64,000 nt of DNA from Streptomyces sp. 6-11-2 (GCF_006540305.1 NZ_BJOR01000001.1:1178001-1242000), one strand, 5' to 3'; numbered from the stretch's first letter, positions 1 to 10,422 are shown. Numbers and translations are program-made. Notes: generated by a model not told the origin, from the letters alone.

Positions 1-842
1 CCGCCGATGGACGTGCCGTTGCCGATGCCCTTGGCGAAGGTGACGATGTCGGGCGGTCCGCTGGATGCGTGCGCCTGCCAGCCCCAGAAGTGGTCGCCGG
101 TGCGGCCCCAGCCGGTCTGCACCTCGTCGGAGATCCACAGGATGCCGTGCTCCTGGAGCACGTCCCGGAAGGCGGCGTACAGGCCGTCGGGCGGGGAGGT
201 GAAGCCGCCGACGCCCTGGACGGGCTCGGCGATCAGCGCGGCGGGCGGGCGGGTGTGGCCGAGGAGGTCCCTGAGGTCCTCGACGCAGGCGGCGATGAAC
301 TCGGCGTCGCTCAGGTGGGCGAACGGGCCGCGGGTGCGTACGCCGCCGTGGACGTACAGCGTCTGGAGCGGGGACAGGGAGGTCGGGGACCAGCCGCGGT
401 TGCCGGTGATGCCGACGGCGCTGAAGGAGCGCCCGTGGTAGCTGTTGCGCATGGCCAGGACGGTGTTGGCGCGCCGGTACGTCGTCGCCAGCAGCAGGGC
501 GGTGTCGTTGGCCTCGGTGCCGGAGGTGGTGAAGAACACCCGGGCGTCCGGGATGCCGCTCAACTGGGCGACGCGTTCGGCGAGTTCGACCATCGGGCGG
601 TTGAGGTAGAGCGTGGAGGAGTGGATGATCCGCCCGGCCTGCTCGGTCACCGCCTTGGTGACCTCGGGCAGCGCGTGGGCGGTCATGGTGGTGAGGATTC
701 CGCCGAAGAAGTCGAGGTAGCGCCTGCCGTCGGCGTCCCAGACGTGGCGTCCCTCGCCGTGGGTGATCTCGATCGGGTCCTCGTAGTAGAGCGCCAGCCA
801 GTCGGGTGTGACGGCCCGGTGACGGTCGTACAGGTCGTTCAC
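1..842 (-). CDS. Class III aminotransferase (partial, C-terminus off left edge)
   Basis: PLP-dependent class III (omega) aminotransferase, read from the GTG at 842. The visible N-terminal part has the class III hallmarks in order: a start resembling YYEDPIEITHGEG, the glycine-rich FTTSGTEAND phosphate-binding stretch, the DEVQTGWGRTG signature, and TFAKGIGNG, where the Lys should bind PLP. The GTG start overlaps the TGA of the upstream nitrilase by 3 bases (GTGA), so translation is coupled. Next to a carbamoyl-amide hydrolase, the likely substrate is beta-alanine or a related omega-amino acid released in reductive pyrimidine breakdown; that substrate is inferred. The protein runs off the window, so its length cannot be checked. 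Confidence 0.9.
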   Translation of the reverse strand, partial: MNDLYDRHRAVTPDWLALYYEDPIEITHGEGRHVWDADGRRYLDFFGGILTTMTAHALPEVTKAVTEQAGRIIHSSTLYLNRPMVELAERVAQLSGIPDARVFFTTSGTEANDTALLLATTYRRANTVLAMRNSYHGRSFSAVGITGNRGWSPTSLSPLQTLYVHGGVRTRGPFAHLSDAEFIAACVEDLRDLLGHTRPPAALIAEPVQGVGGFTSPPDGLYAAFRDVLQEHGILWISDEVQTGWGRTGDHFWGWQAHASSGPPDIVTFAKGIGNGTSIG

Positions 843-1681
843 GGCTGCACCAGCCCTTCGTAGGCGTCGGGGCGGCGGTCGCGGTAGAAGGCCCACTGCT
901 GCCGCACCTCTTCGATGACGTCGAAGTCGAGGTCACGGACGAGGAGTTGCTCCTTGGAGTCGTCGGCGACGTCTCCGACGAACCGTCCGCGGGGGTCGAC
1001 GAAGTAGCTCGTTCCGTAGAAGTCGTTGTCGCCGTACTCCTCCCGGCCGACGCGGTTGATCGCGGCGACGAAGTACTCGTTGGCGACGGCGGCGGCCGGC
1101 TGTTCCAGCTGCCACAGGTAGGCGGACAGGCCGCGGTGGGTGGCGGAGGGGTTGTAGACGAGCTGGGCGCCGTTCAGGCCGAGTTGCCGCCAGCCCTCCG
1201 GGAAGTGGCGGTCGTAGCAGATGTAGACGCCGACCCGGCCGACGGCGGTGTCGAAGACGGGCCAGCCGAGGTTGCCGGGTTTGAAGTAGTACTTCTCCCA
1301 GAAACCCTTGACCTGCGGGATGTGGTGCTTGCGGTACTTGCCGAGGTAGCTGCCGTCGGCGTCGATCACGGCGGCGGTGTTGTAGTAGAAGCCGGACTGC
1401 TCGACCTCGAACACCGGGACGACGATCACCATGCCGGTCTCGCGGGCGAGTTCGCGCATGCGTCGCACCGTGGGCCCGTCCGGCACCGGCTCGGCCCAGC
1501 GGTAGTGCTCCGGCTCCTGGACCTGGCAGAAGTACGGCGCGTTGAAGACTTCCTGGAACCCGATGATCCGGGCACCCTGACGAGCCGCCTCGCGGGCGTG
1601 CTCCTCGTGTTTGGCGACCATGGACTCGGTGTCGCCGGTCCAGGTGGCCTGGACCAGGGCCGCACGGACGACGTTGGCCAT
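839..1681 (-). CDS. Nitrilase-family amidohydrolase, beta-ureidopropionase-like
   Basis: Carbon-nitrogen hydrolase of 280 aa, the full length for a beta-ureidopropionase/N-carbamoylputrescinase-type nitrilase. The Glu-Lys-Cys triad is visible: E44 in GFQEVF, K118 in KYRKHHIP and C155 in VYICYDRHFP. Such cytosolic enzymes hydrolyse N-carbamoyl amino acids to the amine, CO2 and ammonia. The start is ATG at 1681, preceded by an AAGGAG ribosome binding site 7 nt upstream. It is translationally coupled to the aminotransferase that follows. The pair fits reductive pyrimidine or hydantoin catabolism, in which a hydantoinase (dihydropyrimidinase) would be expected to the left of the window. The exact substrate is inferred. 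Confidence 0.9.
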   Translation of the reverse strand: MANVVRAALVQATWTGDTESMVAKHEEHAREAARQGARIIGFQEVFNAPYFCQVQEPEHYRWAEPVPDGPTVRRMRELARETGMVIVVPVFEVEQSGFYYNTAAVIDADGSYLGKYRKHHIPQVKGFWEKYYFKPGNLGWPVFDTAVGRVGVYICYDRHFPEGWRQLGLNGAQLVYNPSATHRGLSAYLWQLEQPAAAVANEYFVAAINRVGREEYGDNDFYGTSYFVDPRGRFVGDVADDSKEQLLVRDLDFDVIEEVRQQWAFYRDRRPDAYEGLVQP

Positions 1682-1707
1682 GAGCTGCTCCTTCGACGTA
1701 CGTCAGA

Positions 1708-1738
1708 GCCTCTACGCCCGTAGAACAGGCCTAGAGGC
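1708..1738. promoter_or_regulatory. Inverted repeat upstream of the nitrilase operon
   Basis: GCCTCTA (1708-1714) is matched by TAGAGGC (1732-1738) across 17 bases, with a second nested repeat TCTAC-GCCC-GTAGA at 1711-1724. It sits 27 bp upstream of the nitrilase ATG, where an operator or an mRNA leader hairpin would act. No regulator is identified; the TetR-type GBL receptor gene immediately upstream is one candidate. Confidence 0.4.
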
Positions 1739-1847
1739 ACGAACGTAAGCCTCTTCTCCTGGCTTGCCAAGACCATTGTCGTCAACCCGCGAAGTCAATC
1801 GTGTTTCGCACTCCTGTGGGTGAGCGCGGGGACCGGCGGCAGGGGCG

Positions 1848-2495
1848 TCACGACGAGGCCGGGACCGGGGCACGCGCTCTGGCCAGCAGGTCGTGGGGCG
1901 CCGCGGGGCCGACGGGATCGACCAGGAGTCCGGGAAGCAGCAGCAGCCACAGGGCGGCCAGGCGGTCCTCGATCAGCAGGCGGTCGTCGAGGACGTCGGA
2001 GAGCGTGTGCAGGCCGAAGAAGGCGGCGACCAGGGTGGGAGCGTCCCGGCCGGGCTCCGCCCCCGGGGCCAGTCCTCCCTCGCTCCGGGCGGCGGCGAGC
2101 ATGCGTTCGACGGTGGCGATCCAGTCCACGAACGGCGGGGGCATCTCCACGTCGATGGACCGCCGCTCGGCCCACAGCCGCGCGCCGGCGCGTACGACGA
2201 CGTCGTCACGGAACGCCCGGGCCACCGAGAAGCTCAGCCGCACCAGCCTCTCCAGGGCGGGCTCGGCCACCGACTCGTGCTGTGCGACCAGGGCCGGCCA
2301 GGCGGCGAAGTGCGCGGTGACCACGGCGAGGGCGAGCTGCTCCTTGTTGGTGTAGTGGAAATAGATGGCCCCGCTGGTACGGCCGGACCGTGCGCTGATG
2401 TCGGCGATACTGGTCCCCGCGTAACCCCGTTCGAAGAACAGGTGAGCCGCCGCCTGCAATACGGCCCTGCGGGTTTCCTCCGCCCGTTCCTGCAC
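1848..2495 (-). CDS. TetR-family gamma-butyrolactone receptor (ScbR/ArpA-like)
   Basis: DNA-binding repressor of 215 aa, the usual size of ArpA/ScbR receptors. The N-terminal TetR helix-turn-helix reads GTSIADISARSGRTSGAIYF (about residues 30-50), followed by a ligand domain with the VVRAGARLWAERR stretch seen at the same place in ScbR-type proteins. The start is GTG at 2495 because a GAGGGAGA ribosome site lies just upstream; a longer open frame to 2627 has no such site. It faces an afsA homologue divergently, the classic receptor/synthase arrangement. Expected role: bind DNA until the signal made by the neighbouring synthase accumulates. A pseudo-receptor that senses antibiotics is the alternative. 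Confidence 0.82.
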   Translation of the reverse strand: MQERAEETRRAVLQAAAHLFFERGYAGTSIADISARSGRTSGAIYFHYTNKEQLALAVVTAHFAAWPALVAQHESVAEPALERLVRLSFSVARAFRDDVVVRAGARLWAERRSIDVEMPPPFVDWIATVERMLAAARSEGGLAPGAEPGRDAPTLVAAFFGLHTLSDVLDDRLLIEDRLAALWLLLLPGLLVDPVGPAAPHDLLARARAPVPASS

Positions 2496-2605
2496 GCGTC
2501 TCCCTCGTCCGTAGGTGCATCGCGAGGAAAAATCTATCGGCCTTTGCCGCCTGGCCGGGAGAGCCCAACATGCGAAACTCTTAATAGTCTTATTAGCATT
2601 TTTCC
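2496..2605. promoter_or_regulatory. Divergent promoter between GBL receptor and AfsA synthase
   Basis: The 110-bp spacer must hold both promoters. An A/T-rich island at about 2573-2603, unusual in this DNA, lies directly before the synthase ATG and includes the imperfect palindrome CTTAATAGTCTTATTAG (10 of 17 positions symmetric). Receptors of this family bind A/T-rich palindromes (ARE sites) in just such spacers, so this is the place to look, but the sequence match to a known ARE is weak. Confidence 0.4.
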
Positions 2606-3574
2606 ATGGACTCCGGATCGCGCGCACGGGATTCCCGCACCCCGTCGACCGGGTCCGGCGACCCCACCGCCCTTTCCCGTCTTTCGCCGCCTTCCCCGCC
2701 TTCCCCGCTCAACCGGTCCCGGACGGTCGAGCGCGAACTGGTCCACCGGACCTCCGTGGCCGAGGTGTTGCTGACCGACGTCCGCCCCCACGGTCCGCTC
2801 TCCTTCCGCGCCGCCGCCGCGTGGCCGCGCTCGCATCCCACGTTCCCCCGCGGACGCGACGACCGGCACAGCCCCTGGATGATCGTCGAGACCCTGCGCC
2901 AGCTCGGCATCTACATCCCGCTGCGGCACCTGGACGTGCCCCGCACCGCCCGCTTCCTGATCGACGACCTGTCCTACGCCCTGGATGTGGCCGCGGAGCC
3001 CACGGCACCGCACGGGGCCAGCGAGGTCACCTGCCTGGTGCAGGTGGGCGGCCTGCGCACCGACCGCGACGGAGACGCGCTGACCGGGCTGCGCATGCGG
3101 GTCGACTTCCTGGTCGGCCGGCGGCCGTTCGCCCGCGCGGCGGGCGGGGCGCGGTTCCTCGACGCCGAGCGCTACGACCGGCTCCGGTCCGGCGCCGGCG
3201 CGGCCGTGCCCTCCGGAGCCGGGCCTCGGCCCGAACCCACGCTGCTGGGGCTGGCGTCGGAGTCGGACGCCGTCGTCGTCGCGGCCGGCGAGGAACTGCT
3301 GGTGTGCCCCGCCGATCCGCGTCATCCGTTCCTGTTCGACCACGGCACGGACCACGTGCCCGGGACGGCCCTGCTGGAGGCGGCGCGGCAGGCGATCGCC
3401 CTGCGCAGCGGAGGACGGCTCGTGCGGCCCGTCGCCTGCCGGATGTCGGCCCTGCGGTTCACCGAGCACGCCCCGCCCGCCGTCATTCACTGCTCCACCC
3501 AGGGCCGCACCGGCGCATTCCTTTTCCGGCAGGGCGGCACCACCACGGCCGAAGGCGTATTGCGATACCCGTGA
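2606..3574 (+). CDS. afsA: AfsA/ScbA-family gamma-butyrolactone synthase
   Basis: Product of 322 aa with two hotdog-like AfsA repeats. Repeat one begins ERELVHRTSVAEVLLTDV (about residue 42). Repeat two carries PFLFDHGTDHVPGTALLEAA (about residues 233-252), the DHVPGxxLLEAARQ signature of the family. The family condenses dihydroxyacetone phosphate with a beta-ketoacyl-ACP in the first committed step of A-factor-type signal synthesis. The first 40 residues are Ser/Pro-rich and probably disordered. ATG 2606 has no evident ribosome site and lies at the end of an A/T-rich stretch, so the transcript may be leaderless. Divergent from the receptor gene and followed by a phosphatase gene. Confidence 0.88.
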   Translation: MDSGSRARDSRTPSTGSGDPTALSRLSPPSPPSPLNRSRTVERELVHRTSVAEVLLTDVRPHGPLSFRAAAAWPRSHPTFPRGRDDRHSPWMIVETLRQLGIYIPLRHLDVPRTARFLIDDLSYALDVAAEPTAPHGASEVTCLVQVGGLRTDRDGDALTGLRMRVDFLVGRRPFARAAGGARFLDAERYDRLRSGAGAAVPSGAGPRPEPTLLGLASESDAVVVAAGEELLVCPADPRHPFLFDHGTDHVPGTALLEAARQAIALRSGGRLVRPVACRMSALRFTEHAPPAVIHCSTQGRTGAFLFRQGGTTTAEGVLRYP

Positions 3575-3646
3575 GGTGTCACCCACACGTGCGTATTGCG
3601 GCAGTGGATGTCCGCGACCGGTCAAGTGGAGCGTAACGTTCATTAT

Positions 3647-3676
3647 GTTTCCGGTTCCGGATGAATTCCCGGAAAC
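3647..3676. promoter_or_regulatory. Perfect inverted repeat between afsA and the HAD phosphatase
   Basis: GTTTCCGG (3647-3654) and CCGGAAAC (3669-3676) are perfect inverted repeats separated by 14 bases. The 267-bp spacer is long for a simple operon. The repeat lacks a T-run and is A/T-richer than nearby terminators, so an operator, possibly for the GBL receptor, is as likely as a hairpin. No further signal was recognised in the spacer. Confidence 0.4.
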
Positions 3677-3841
3677 CACGCAGTGCGGTGCGTGTGACCA
3701 CCTCACTTCTCAACCATCCCTGTCCGCCTGCGACTTCACGCTGCCTTGAAACGCGTGACGAACAGCAGGCGCCGACGTCCACGACCGGCGGATCGCGCCG
3801 CCCTCCGGCAGGTCCGTCCCGCGCCAGAACGGCAAGAGCAC

Positions 3842-4627
3842 ATGGCCACACATCACATGTTCGACCTCGACTGGACCCCCGAAGCCGTCGTCTTCGACTG
3901 CGACGGCACACTGGTGGACTCCGAACAGCACTGGCAGCAGGCCCGGGTCAGCGTCCTGCGGGACTTCGGCTGCGAACCCGGCCCGGACTTCACGGAACGC
4001 GCGAAGGGACTGCACTACACCGAGTGCGGCGCCCTCATGGCGCGCGTCGCCGGGAGGCCGGACGCCGCCGAGGAGATGACCGAGCGGTTGCTGACGACCT
4101 TCCGTACCCTCGTCGCGCGCGAGCCCGTGGCCGCGCGCGGCGCCAAGGGTCTGGTGACGATCCTGAGCCGGGTCGCACCGCTGGCCGTGGCCAGCAACTG
4201 CCCCGCCGACGTGGTGGAGTTCTCCCTGGAGTCGGTGGGCTTACGGCACCACTTCCGGCACATCGTCGTGCCCGACGAGGAGGTCCGCCCCAAGCCGCAC
4301 CCCGGCACCTACGCGGAGGCCGTGCGCCGCCTCGGGGTGACCGACGGCAACACCCTGGCCGTGGAGGACTCGGTCAACGGGTTGAAGGCCGCGGCGGACG
4401 CCGGCCTCCGGGTGGTCGGGGTGGGCCCACGACCGGGCCCCGAGGCCGCCACCCTCGCCGACCTGTGGGTGGGCGCGCTGGACAACGCGGGCCTGATGGC
4501 CTGGGCGGCCAGCCGCCCCAGAACCGTCCGGCTCAGGACCGGCACCCCCGGCGCGGCGCAGGGCCGCCCCGCGGTTCCGCCACCCGGCGGCCCCAGCCGG
4601 TCCTCCGACACCACGTCCGCCCCCTGA
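3842..4627 (+). CDS. HAD-superfamily phosphatase, probable GBL-pathway phosphatase
   Basis: HAD hydrolase of 261 aa. Motif I is FDCDGTLVDSE with two Asp, motif II is the Ser of VASNCP, motif III the Lys of RPKPHPGTY, and motif IV VEDSVNG, a complete set for a beta-phosphoglucomutase-like phosphatase. The start is ATG 3842 (MATHHMFDLDW); an upstream in-frame extension is low-complexity. A-factor synthesis needs a dephosphorylation after the AfsA step, and some clusters (SrrP of S. rochei) encode that phosphatase beside the synthase, so this role is inferred from context. Codon 134 is TTA (4241-4243), which makes translation dependent on the bldA tRNA. The last 45 residues are Pro/Arg-rich and look dispensable. 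Confidence 0.8.
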   Translation: MATHHMFDLDWTPEAVVFDCDGTLVDSEQHWQQARVSVLRDFGCEPGPDFTERAKGLHYTECGALMARVAGRPDAAEEMTERLLTTFRTLVAREPVAARGAKGLVTILSRVAPLAVASNCPADVVEFSLESVGLRHHFRHIVVPDEEVRPKPHPGTYAEAVRRLGVTDGNTLAVEDSVNGLKAAADAGLRVVGVGPRPGPEAATLADLWVGALDNAGLMAWAASRPRTVRLRTGTPGAAQGRPAVPPPGGPSRSSDTTSAP

Positions 4628-4638
4628 GCCCCGTACCG

Positions 4639-4676
4639 CCCGCGGTGGTCCACCTCATGCCGACGGCCACCGCGGG
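4639..4676. terminator. Bidirectional hairpin between converging genes
   Basis: A perfect 10-bp stem, CCCGCGGTGG (4639-4648) with CCACCGCGGG (4667-4676), and an 18-nt loop lies in the 61-bp gap between the phosphatase stop and the stop of the convergent XRE gene. Its position suits termination from both sides. Confidence 0.6.
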
Positions 4677-4688
4677 CCGTGCGGACGG

Positions 4689-4940
4689 TCACACCGCGGC
4701 CAGTGCGCTCCGCTCCGCCAGCTCCTCCATGGACAGTCCCAGCACCCGGGCCAGCGCGGCGATCGTGAAGAAGGCCGGGGTCGGGGCGCGGCCCGTCTCG
4801 ATCTTGCGCAGCGTCTCGGCCGAGATGCCCGCGCTCGCCGCGACCTGAGCCATGCTGCGGTCGCCGCGCGCCGCGCGCAGCAGACGGCCGAGCCGCTCAC
4901 CGCGCTCGCGTTCCTCGGGGGTCAGGGGGGTGCGCACCAT
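4689..4940 (-). CDS. Small XRE-family helix-turn-helix regulator
   Basis: An 83-aa protein that is essentially one Cro/C1 helix-turn-helix: RSMAQVAASAGISAETLRKI (about residues 28-47) plus the C-terminal helices ALARVLGLSMEEL. The ATG at 4940 lies only 43 bp from the divergent methionine aminopeptidase start, and the spacer contains a perfect ATACCGGTAT palindrome, so it probably controls itself and that peptidase. A TAGGAT box lies six bases upstream of its ATG, so its own mRNA may also be leaderless. No effector domain is present; how it is induced cannot be read from the sequence. Confidence 0.85.
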   Translation of the reverse strand: MVRTPLTPEERERGERLGRLLRAARGDRSMAQVAASAGISAETLRKIETGRAPTPAFFTIAALARVLGLSMEELAERSALAAV

Positions 4941-4963
4941 ACGGGCATCCTACCGCGATTCAA

Positions 4964-4973
4964 ATACCGGTAT
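4964..4973. promoter_or_regulatory. Palindromic operator and leaderless promoter between XRE and map
   Basis: The perfect palindrome ATACCGGTAT lies in the 43-bp divergent spacer. Its right end overlaps a TATAGT -10 box (4971-4976) only 7 bases before the map ATG at 4984, which places the transcription start at or next to the initiation codon. A protein bound to the palindrome would block this promoter. Confidence 0.55.
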
Positions 4974-4983
4974 AGTAATTGGC

Positions 4984-5751
4984 ATGGTGGAACTGAAGAC
5001 GGACACGTCGATCGACGCGATGTACGAGGCCGGCCAGGTCGTGGCACGGGCCCTGACCGCGGCACGCAAGGCCGCCGGCGTGGGAGTGTCCCTGCTGGAG
5101 CTGGACGAACTGGCCCACGACGTCCTGCGGGAGGCGGGCGCGGCCTCGCCGTTCCTGGGCTATCGGCCCTCCTTCGCCCCGACCCCCTTCCCCGCCGTGC
5201 TCTGCGCCTCGGTGAACGACGCGATCGTGCACGGGATCCCCACGAAGTACCGGCTGCGCGACGGCGACCTCGTCTCCCTGGACTTCGGCGCGAAGCTCGG
5301 CGGCTGGGCCGGCGACTCGGCCATCAGCTTCGTCGTGGGCCGGCCGCGCCCCGCGGACCTGCGGCTGATCGAGACCGCCGAGCGGGCGCTGGCCGCGGGC
5401 ATCGAGGCGGCCGTGGTCGGCAATCGCATCGGCGACATCGCCCACGCCATCGGCTCGGTGTGCCGCGCGGCGGGCTACGGCATCCCGGACGGGTTCGGCG
5501 GCCACGGCATCGGCCGCCACATGCACGAGGACCCGGGCGTCCCGAACGAGGGCCGGCCGGGCCGGGGCCTGCCCCTGCGTCACGGCATGGTCCTCGCCAT
5601 CGAGCCGATGCTGATCGCCGGCGGCACGGACGGCTACCACGCGGCCCCGGACGGCTGGACCCTGCGCACCGACGACGGCTCCCGCGCGGCCCACGTCGAG
5701 CACACGGTGGCGATCACGGAAACGGGCCCGCGCATCCTCACGGAACGGTAG
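4984..5751 (+). CDS. map: Type I methionine aminopeptidase
   Basis: 255-aa enzyme removing the initiator Met from nascent proteins. All five metal ligands are present: D100 (SLDFG), D111 (AGDSA), H174 (GGHGIG), E207 (IEPM) and E239 (VEHTV), with the catalytic His at H83 (NDAIVHGIP). It lacks the N-terminal zinc-finger extension of type Ia forms. The start ATG 4984 is fixed by the promoter directly upstream; the open frame extends further only as noise. Streptomyces carry several map genes, and one governed by its own XRE regulator is likely a conditional, accessory copy rather than the housekeeping enzyme. Confidence 0.92.
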   Translation: MVELKTDTSIDAMYEAGQVVARALTAARKAAGVGVSLLELDELAHDVLREAGAASPFLGYRPSFAPTPFPAVLCASVNDAIVHGIPTKYRLRDGDLVSLDFGAKLGGWAGDSAISFVVGRPRPADLRLIETAERALAAGIEAAVVGNRIGDIAHAIGSVCRAAGYGIPDGFGGHGIGRHMHEDPGVPNEGRPGRGLPLRHGMVLAIEPMLIAGGTDGYHAAPDGWTLRTDDGSRAAHVEHTVAITETGPRILTER

Positions 5752-5771
5752 GGCCGCCCGCTCGCGGGGCG

Positions 5772-5797
5772 CGGAGCCGTATCGATGTGCGGCTCCG
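5772..5797 (+). terminator. Hairpin downstream of map
   Basis: CGGAGCCG (5772-5779) pairs perfectly with CGGCTCCG (5790-5797) around a 10-nt loop, 20 bases after the map stop codon. Typical GC-rich Streptomyces terminator without a strong T tract. Confidence 0.6.
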
Positions 5798-5893
5798 TCG
5801 CGCGGGCGCGACCAGCCGCGACGCACCCGCGGCCGCACGACGGCACTGTGCCCGGGGCCCGCGGGCGCTCCGTATGCCGTCCGCGGGAACTCG

Positions 5894-5906
5894 TGCCATC
5901 GTGGCA
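5894..5906. promoter_or_regulatory. TGCCA-TCG-TGGCA palindrome upstream of the Clp ATPase
   Basis: A perfect 5+5 bp inverted repeat about 60 bp before the ATG of the ClpC-like gene. It does not match the HAIR or CIRCE elements that control other chaperones in Streptomyces, so any binding protein is unknown. Confidence 0.35.
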
Positions 5907-5966
5907 TGAACGACCCCCACACCGGTTACCCGGCGGGAGCCACTGTCAGCGACGGAACGGACAGCG

Positions 5967-8525
<2,559 letters not shown>

Positions 8526-8546
8526 ACGAGCCGGGCGTGAACGGCC

Positions 8547-8579
8547 GGGGCCCGCCGTCCCTTCCGGGAGGCGGGCCCC
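8547..8579. terminator. Strong bidirectional terminator between the Clp ATPase and ggt
   Basis: A perfect 10-bp stem GGGGCCCGCC (8547-8556) with GGCGGGCCCC (8570-8579) and a 13-nt loop, centred in the 85-bp gap between two converging genes. Confidence 0.75.
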
Positions 8580-8610
8580 GCCGTGCCGGCCGGCGTGTCA
8601 CCGGCCCGGC

Positions 8611-10422
8611 TCACGGCGACGGATTCACCACCATCGCCGAGCCTCCGCCCCGGCGCACCTTCTCCGCGGCGGCCAGCCACCTGCCGTCCGGCAGGCTCTG
8701 GACGCCCGTGGCGGCGCCGATCTCGGGATTGAGCTTGAAGGAGTGGCCGATCGCCTCCAGCTGCTTCTTCGCCACGCTGTCGTAGAGGGCCGGTTCGAGT
8801 TCGGTCTGCGCGGCGTTGCGCTGGCTGGCGCGCGGTGCGGCGATCGCGTCGACCAGGGACAGGTGCCGGTCGAGGAACCCGGTCAAGGTCTGCAGCACGG
8901 TGGTGATGATGGTCGCCCCGCCCGGCGAACCCAGCGCCACCACCGGCCGGTCGTGCCGGTCCAGCACGATCGTCGGCGAGATCGACGAGCGCGGCCGCTT
9001 CCCCGGACCGGGCAGGTTCGGGTCGTGCACGGCCGGGTTGGCCGGGGCGAAGGAGAAGTCCGTCAGCTCGTTGTTGAGCAGGAAGCCCCGGCCGGGCACG
9101 GTGATCCCGCTGCCGCCGGTCTGCTCGATGGTGAGGGTGTAGGCGACGACGTTGCCCCACCGGTCGGCGACCGTCAGGTGCGTGGTGTTCTCGCCCTCGT
9201 ACGTCGTCGGCGCGGCCGTGCCGCCTCGGGAGCAGGCCGCGGGGTGGCGCGGGTCGCCGGGTGCGAGCGGGCTGGTGAGGACCGCGTCGTCCTTGATCAG
9301 ACAGGCCCGGGAGTCGGCGTACTTCTGCGACAGCAGTTGCTTCGTGGGCACGTTCTCGAAGGCGGGGTCGCCGACCCAGCGCCCGCGGTCGGCGAAGGCG
9401 ATCCGGCTCGCCTCGATGAAGTGGTGCAGGTACTGGAACTCGCTCGCCGTCGAGAGCTCCGAGCGCTGCAGGATGTTGAGCGCCTCGCCGACGGTGGTGC
9501 CACCGGAGGAGGAGGGCGCGATGGAGAACACGCGCAGGCCCCGGTACGAGGTCTGCGTGGGCGCCTGGAGCTTGGCGCGGTAGGCCGCGAGGTCCTTGGC
9601 GGACAGCTTGCCCGGGCGGGCGTTCCAGCCGGACTTCGGGTCGACGGGCGGGTGGTTGACGGTCTTGAGGATGTCCTTGCCGAGGTCGCCCCGGTAGATC
9701 GCGCCGACGCCCTTGGCGGCCAGCTCCTGATAGGTGCGGGCGAGGTCGGGGTTCTTCAGGGTGGAGCCGACCGCCGGCGGCTTTCCGCCGGGCAGGAACA
9801 GCTTGGCGGTGTCGGGGAAGTAGCGGAAGCGGGTCTCGTTGGCGGCGGTCTGCGAGCGGAAGGTCTCGTCGACGGTGAAGCCGTCGCGGGCCAGCTTCTC
9901 GGCCGGCTTCAGGACCGTGCCCAGTCGTCTGGTGCCCCAGTGGTCCAGCGCCGTCTGCCAGGTGGCGGGCGTGCCCGGGGTGCCGACGCTCAGACCGCTG
10001 CTGACGGCGTCGTCGAAGGCGAGCGGCTTGCCGTTCTCCGTGAAGAGCGACGAGTCGGCGGTCAGCGGGGCGGTCTCGCGGCCGTCGATGGTGTGCACCG
10101 TGCGGGAGCGGGCGTCGTAGTAGACGAAGTAGCCGCCTCCGCCGATGCCGGCGGAGTAGGGCTCGGTGACGCCGAGGGCGGCGGCGGTGGCGACCGCCGC
10201 GTCGACGGCGTTGCCGCCCTGCTTGAGCACCTCGATACCGGCGGCGGAGGCGTCCGCGTCGACGCTGGCCACGGCGCCGCCGTAGCCGGCCGCCACGGGG
10301 ACCTTCTGGACCGGTCTCGGCTTCGCCTCCGGCTGGGCGGTGGGCGGCGCCGCGGCTCCCACCGTCACCACGGCGGCCGAGACCGCCAGGACCGCCAGTT
10401 TCCGTGCGACAGGGCGACGCAT
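8611..10422 (-). CDS. ggt: Gamma-glutamyltransferase, secreted
   Basis: 603-aa Ntn-hydrolase precursor that cleaves glutathione and other gamma-glutamyl compounds outside the membrane. A signal peptide (Arg-rich start, then LAVLAVSAAVVTVGAA) covers the first ~30 residues. The autoprocessing site is NTTHLTV, with the nucleophilic Thr near residue 413, giving large and small subunits. The PRSSISPTIVL stretch and the SPGGATIIT loop are also typical. The ATG at 10422 is chosen because GGAGGT ends 4 nt upstream; an in-frame GTG at 10434 overlaps that ribosome site. A divergent gene starts at 10558. Confidence 0.93.
   Translation of the reverse strand: MRRPVARKLAVLAVSAAVVTVGAAAPPTAQPEAKPRPVQKVPVAAGYGGAVASVDADASAAGIEVLKQGGNAVDAAVATAAALGVTEPYSAGIGGGGYFVYYDARSRTVHTIDGRETAPLTADSSLFTENGKPLAFDDAVSSGLSVGTPGTPATWQTALDHWGTRRLGTVLKPAEKLARDGFTVDETFRSQTAANETRFRYFPDTAKLFLPGGKPPAVGSTLKNPDLARTYQELAAKGVGAIYRGDLGKDILKTVNHPPVDPKSGWNARPGKLSAKDLAAYRAKLQAPTQTSYRGLRVFSIAPSSSGGTTVGEALNILQRSELSTASEFQYLHHFIEASRIAFADRGRWVGDPAFENVPTKQLLSQKYADSRACLIKDDAVLTSPLAPGDPRHPAACSRGGTAAPTTYEGENTTHLTVADRWGNVVAYTLTIEQTGGSGITVPGRGFLLNNELTDFSFAPANPAVHDPNLPGPGKRPRSSISPTIVLDRHDRPVVALGSPGGATIITTVLQTLTGFLDRHLSLVDAIAAPRASQRNAAQTELEPALYDSVAKKQLEAIGHSFKLNPEIGAATGVQSLPDGRWLAAAEKVRRGGGSAMVVNPSP

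Noticed and set aside
2573..2600. Definite ARE operator for the GBL receptor
   Set aside because: The palindrome is only partly symmetric and does not clearly match known ARE sites; kept only as a weak promoter note.
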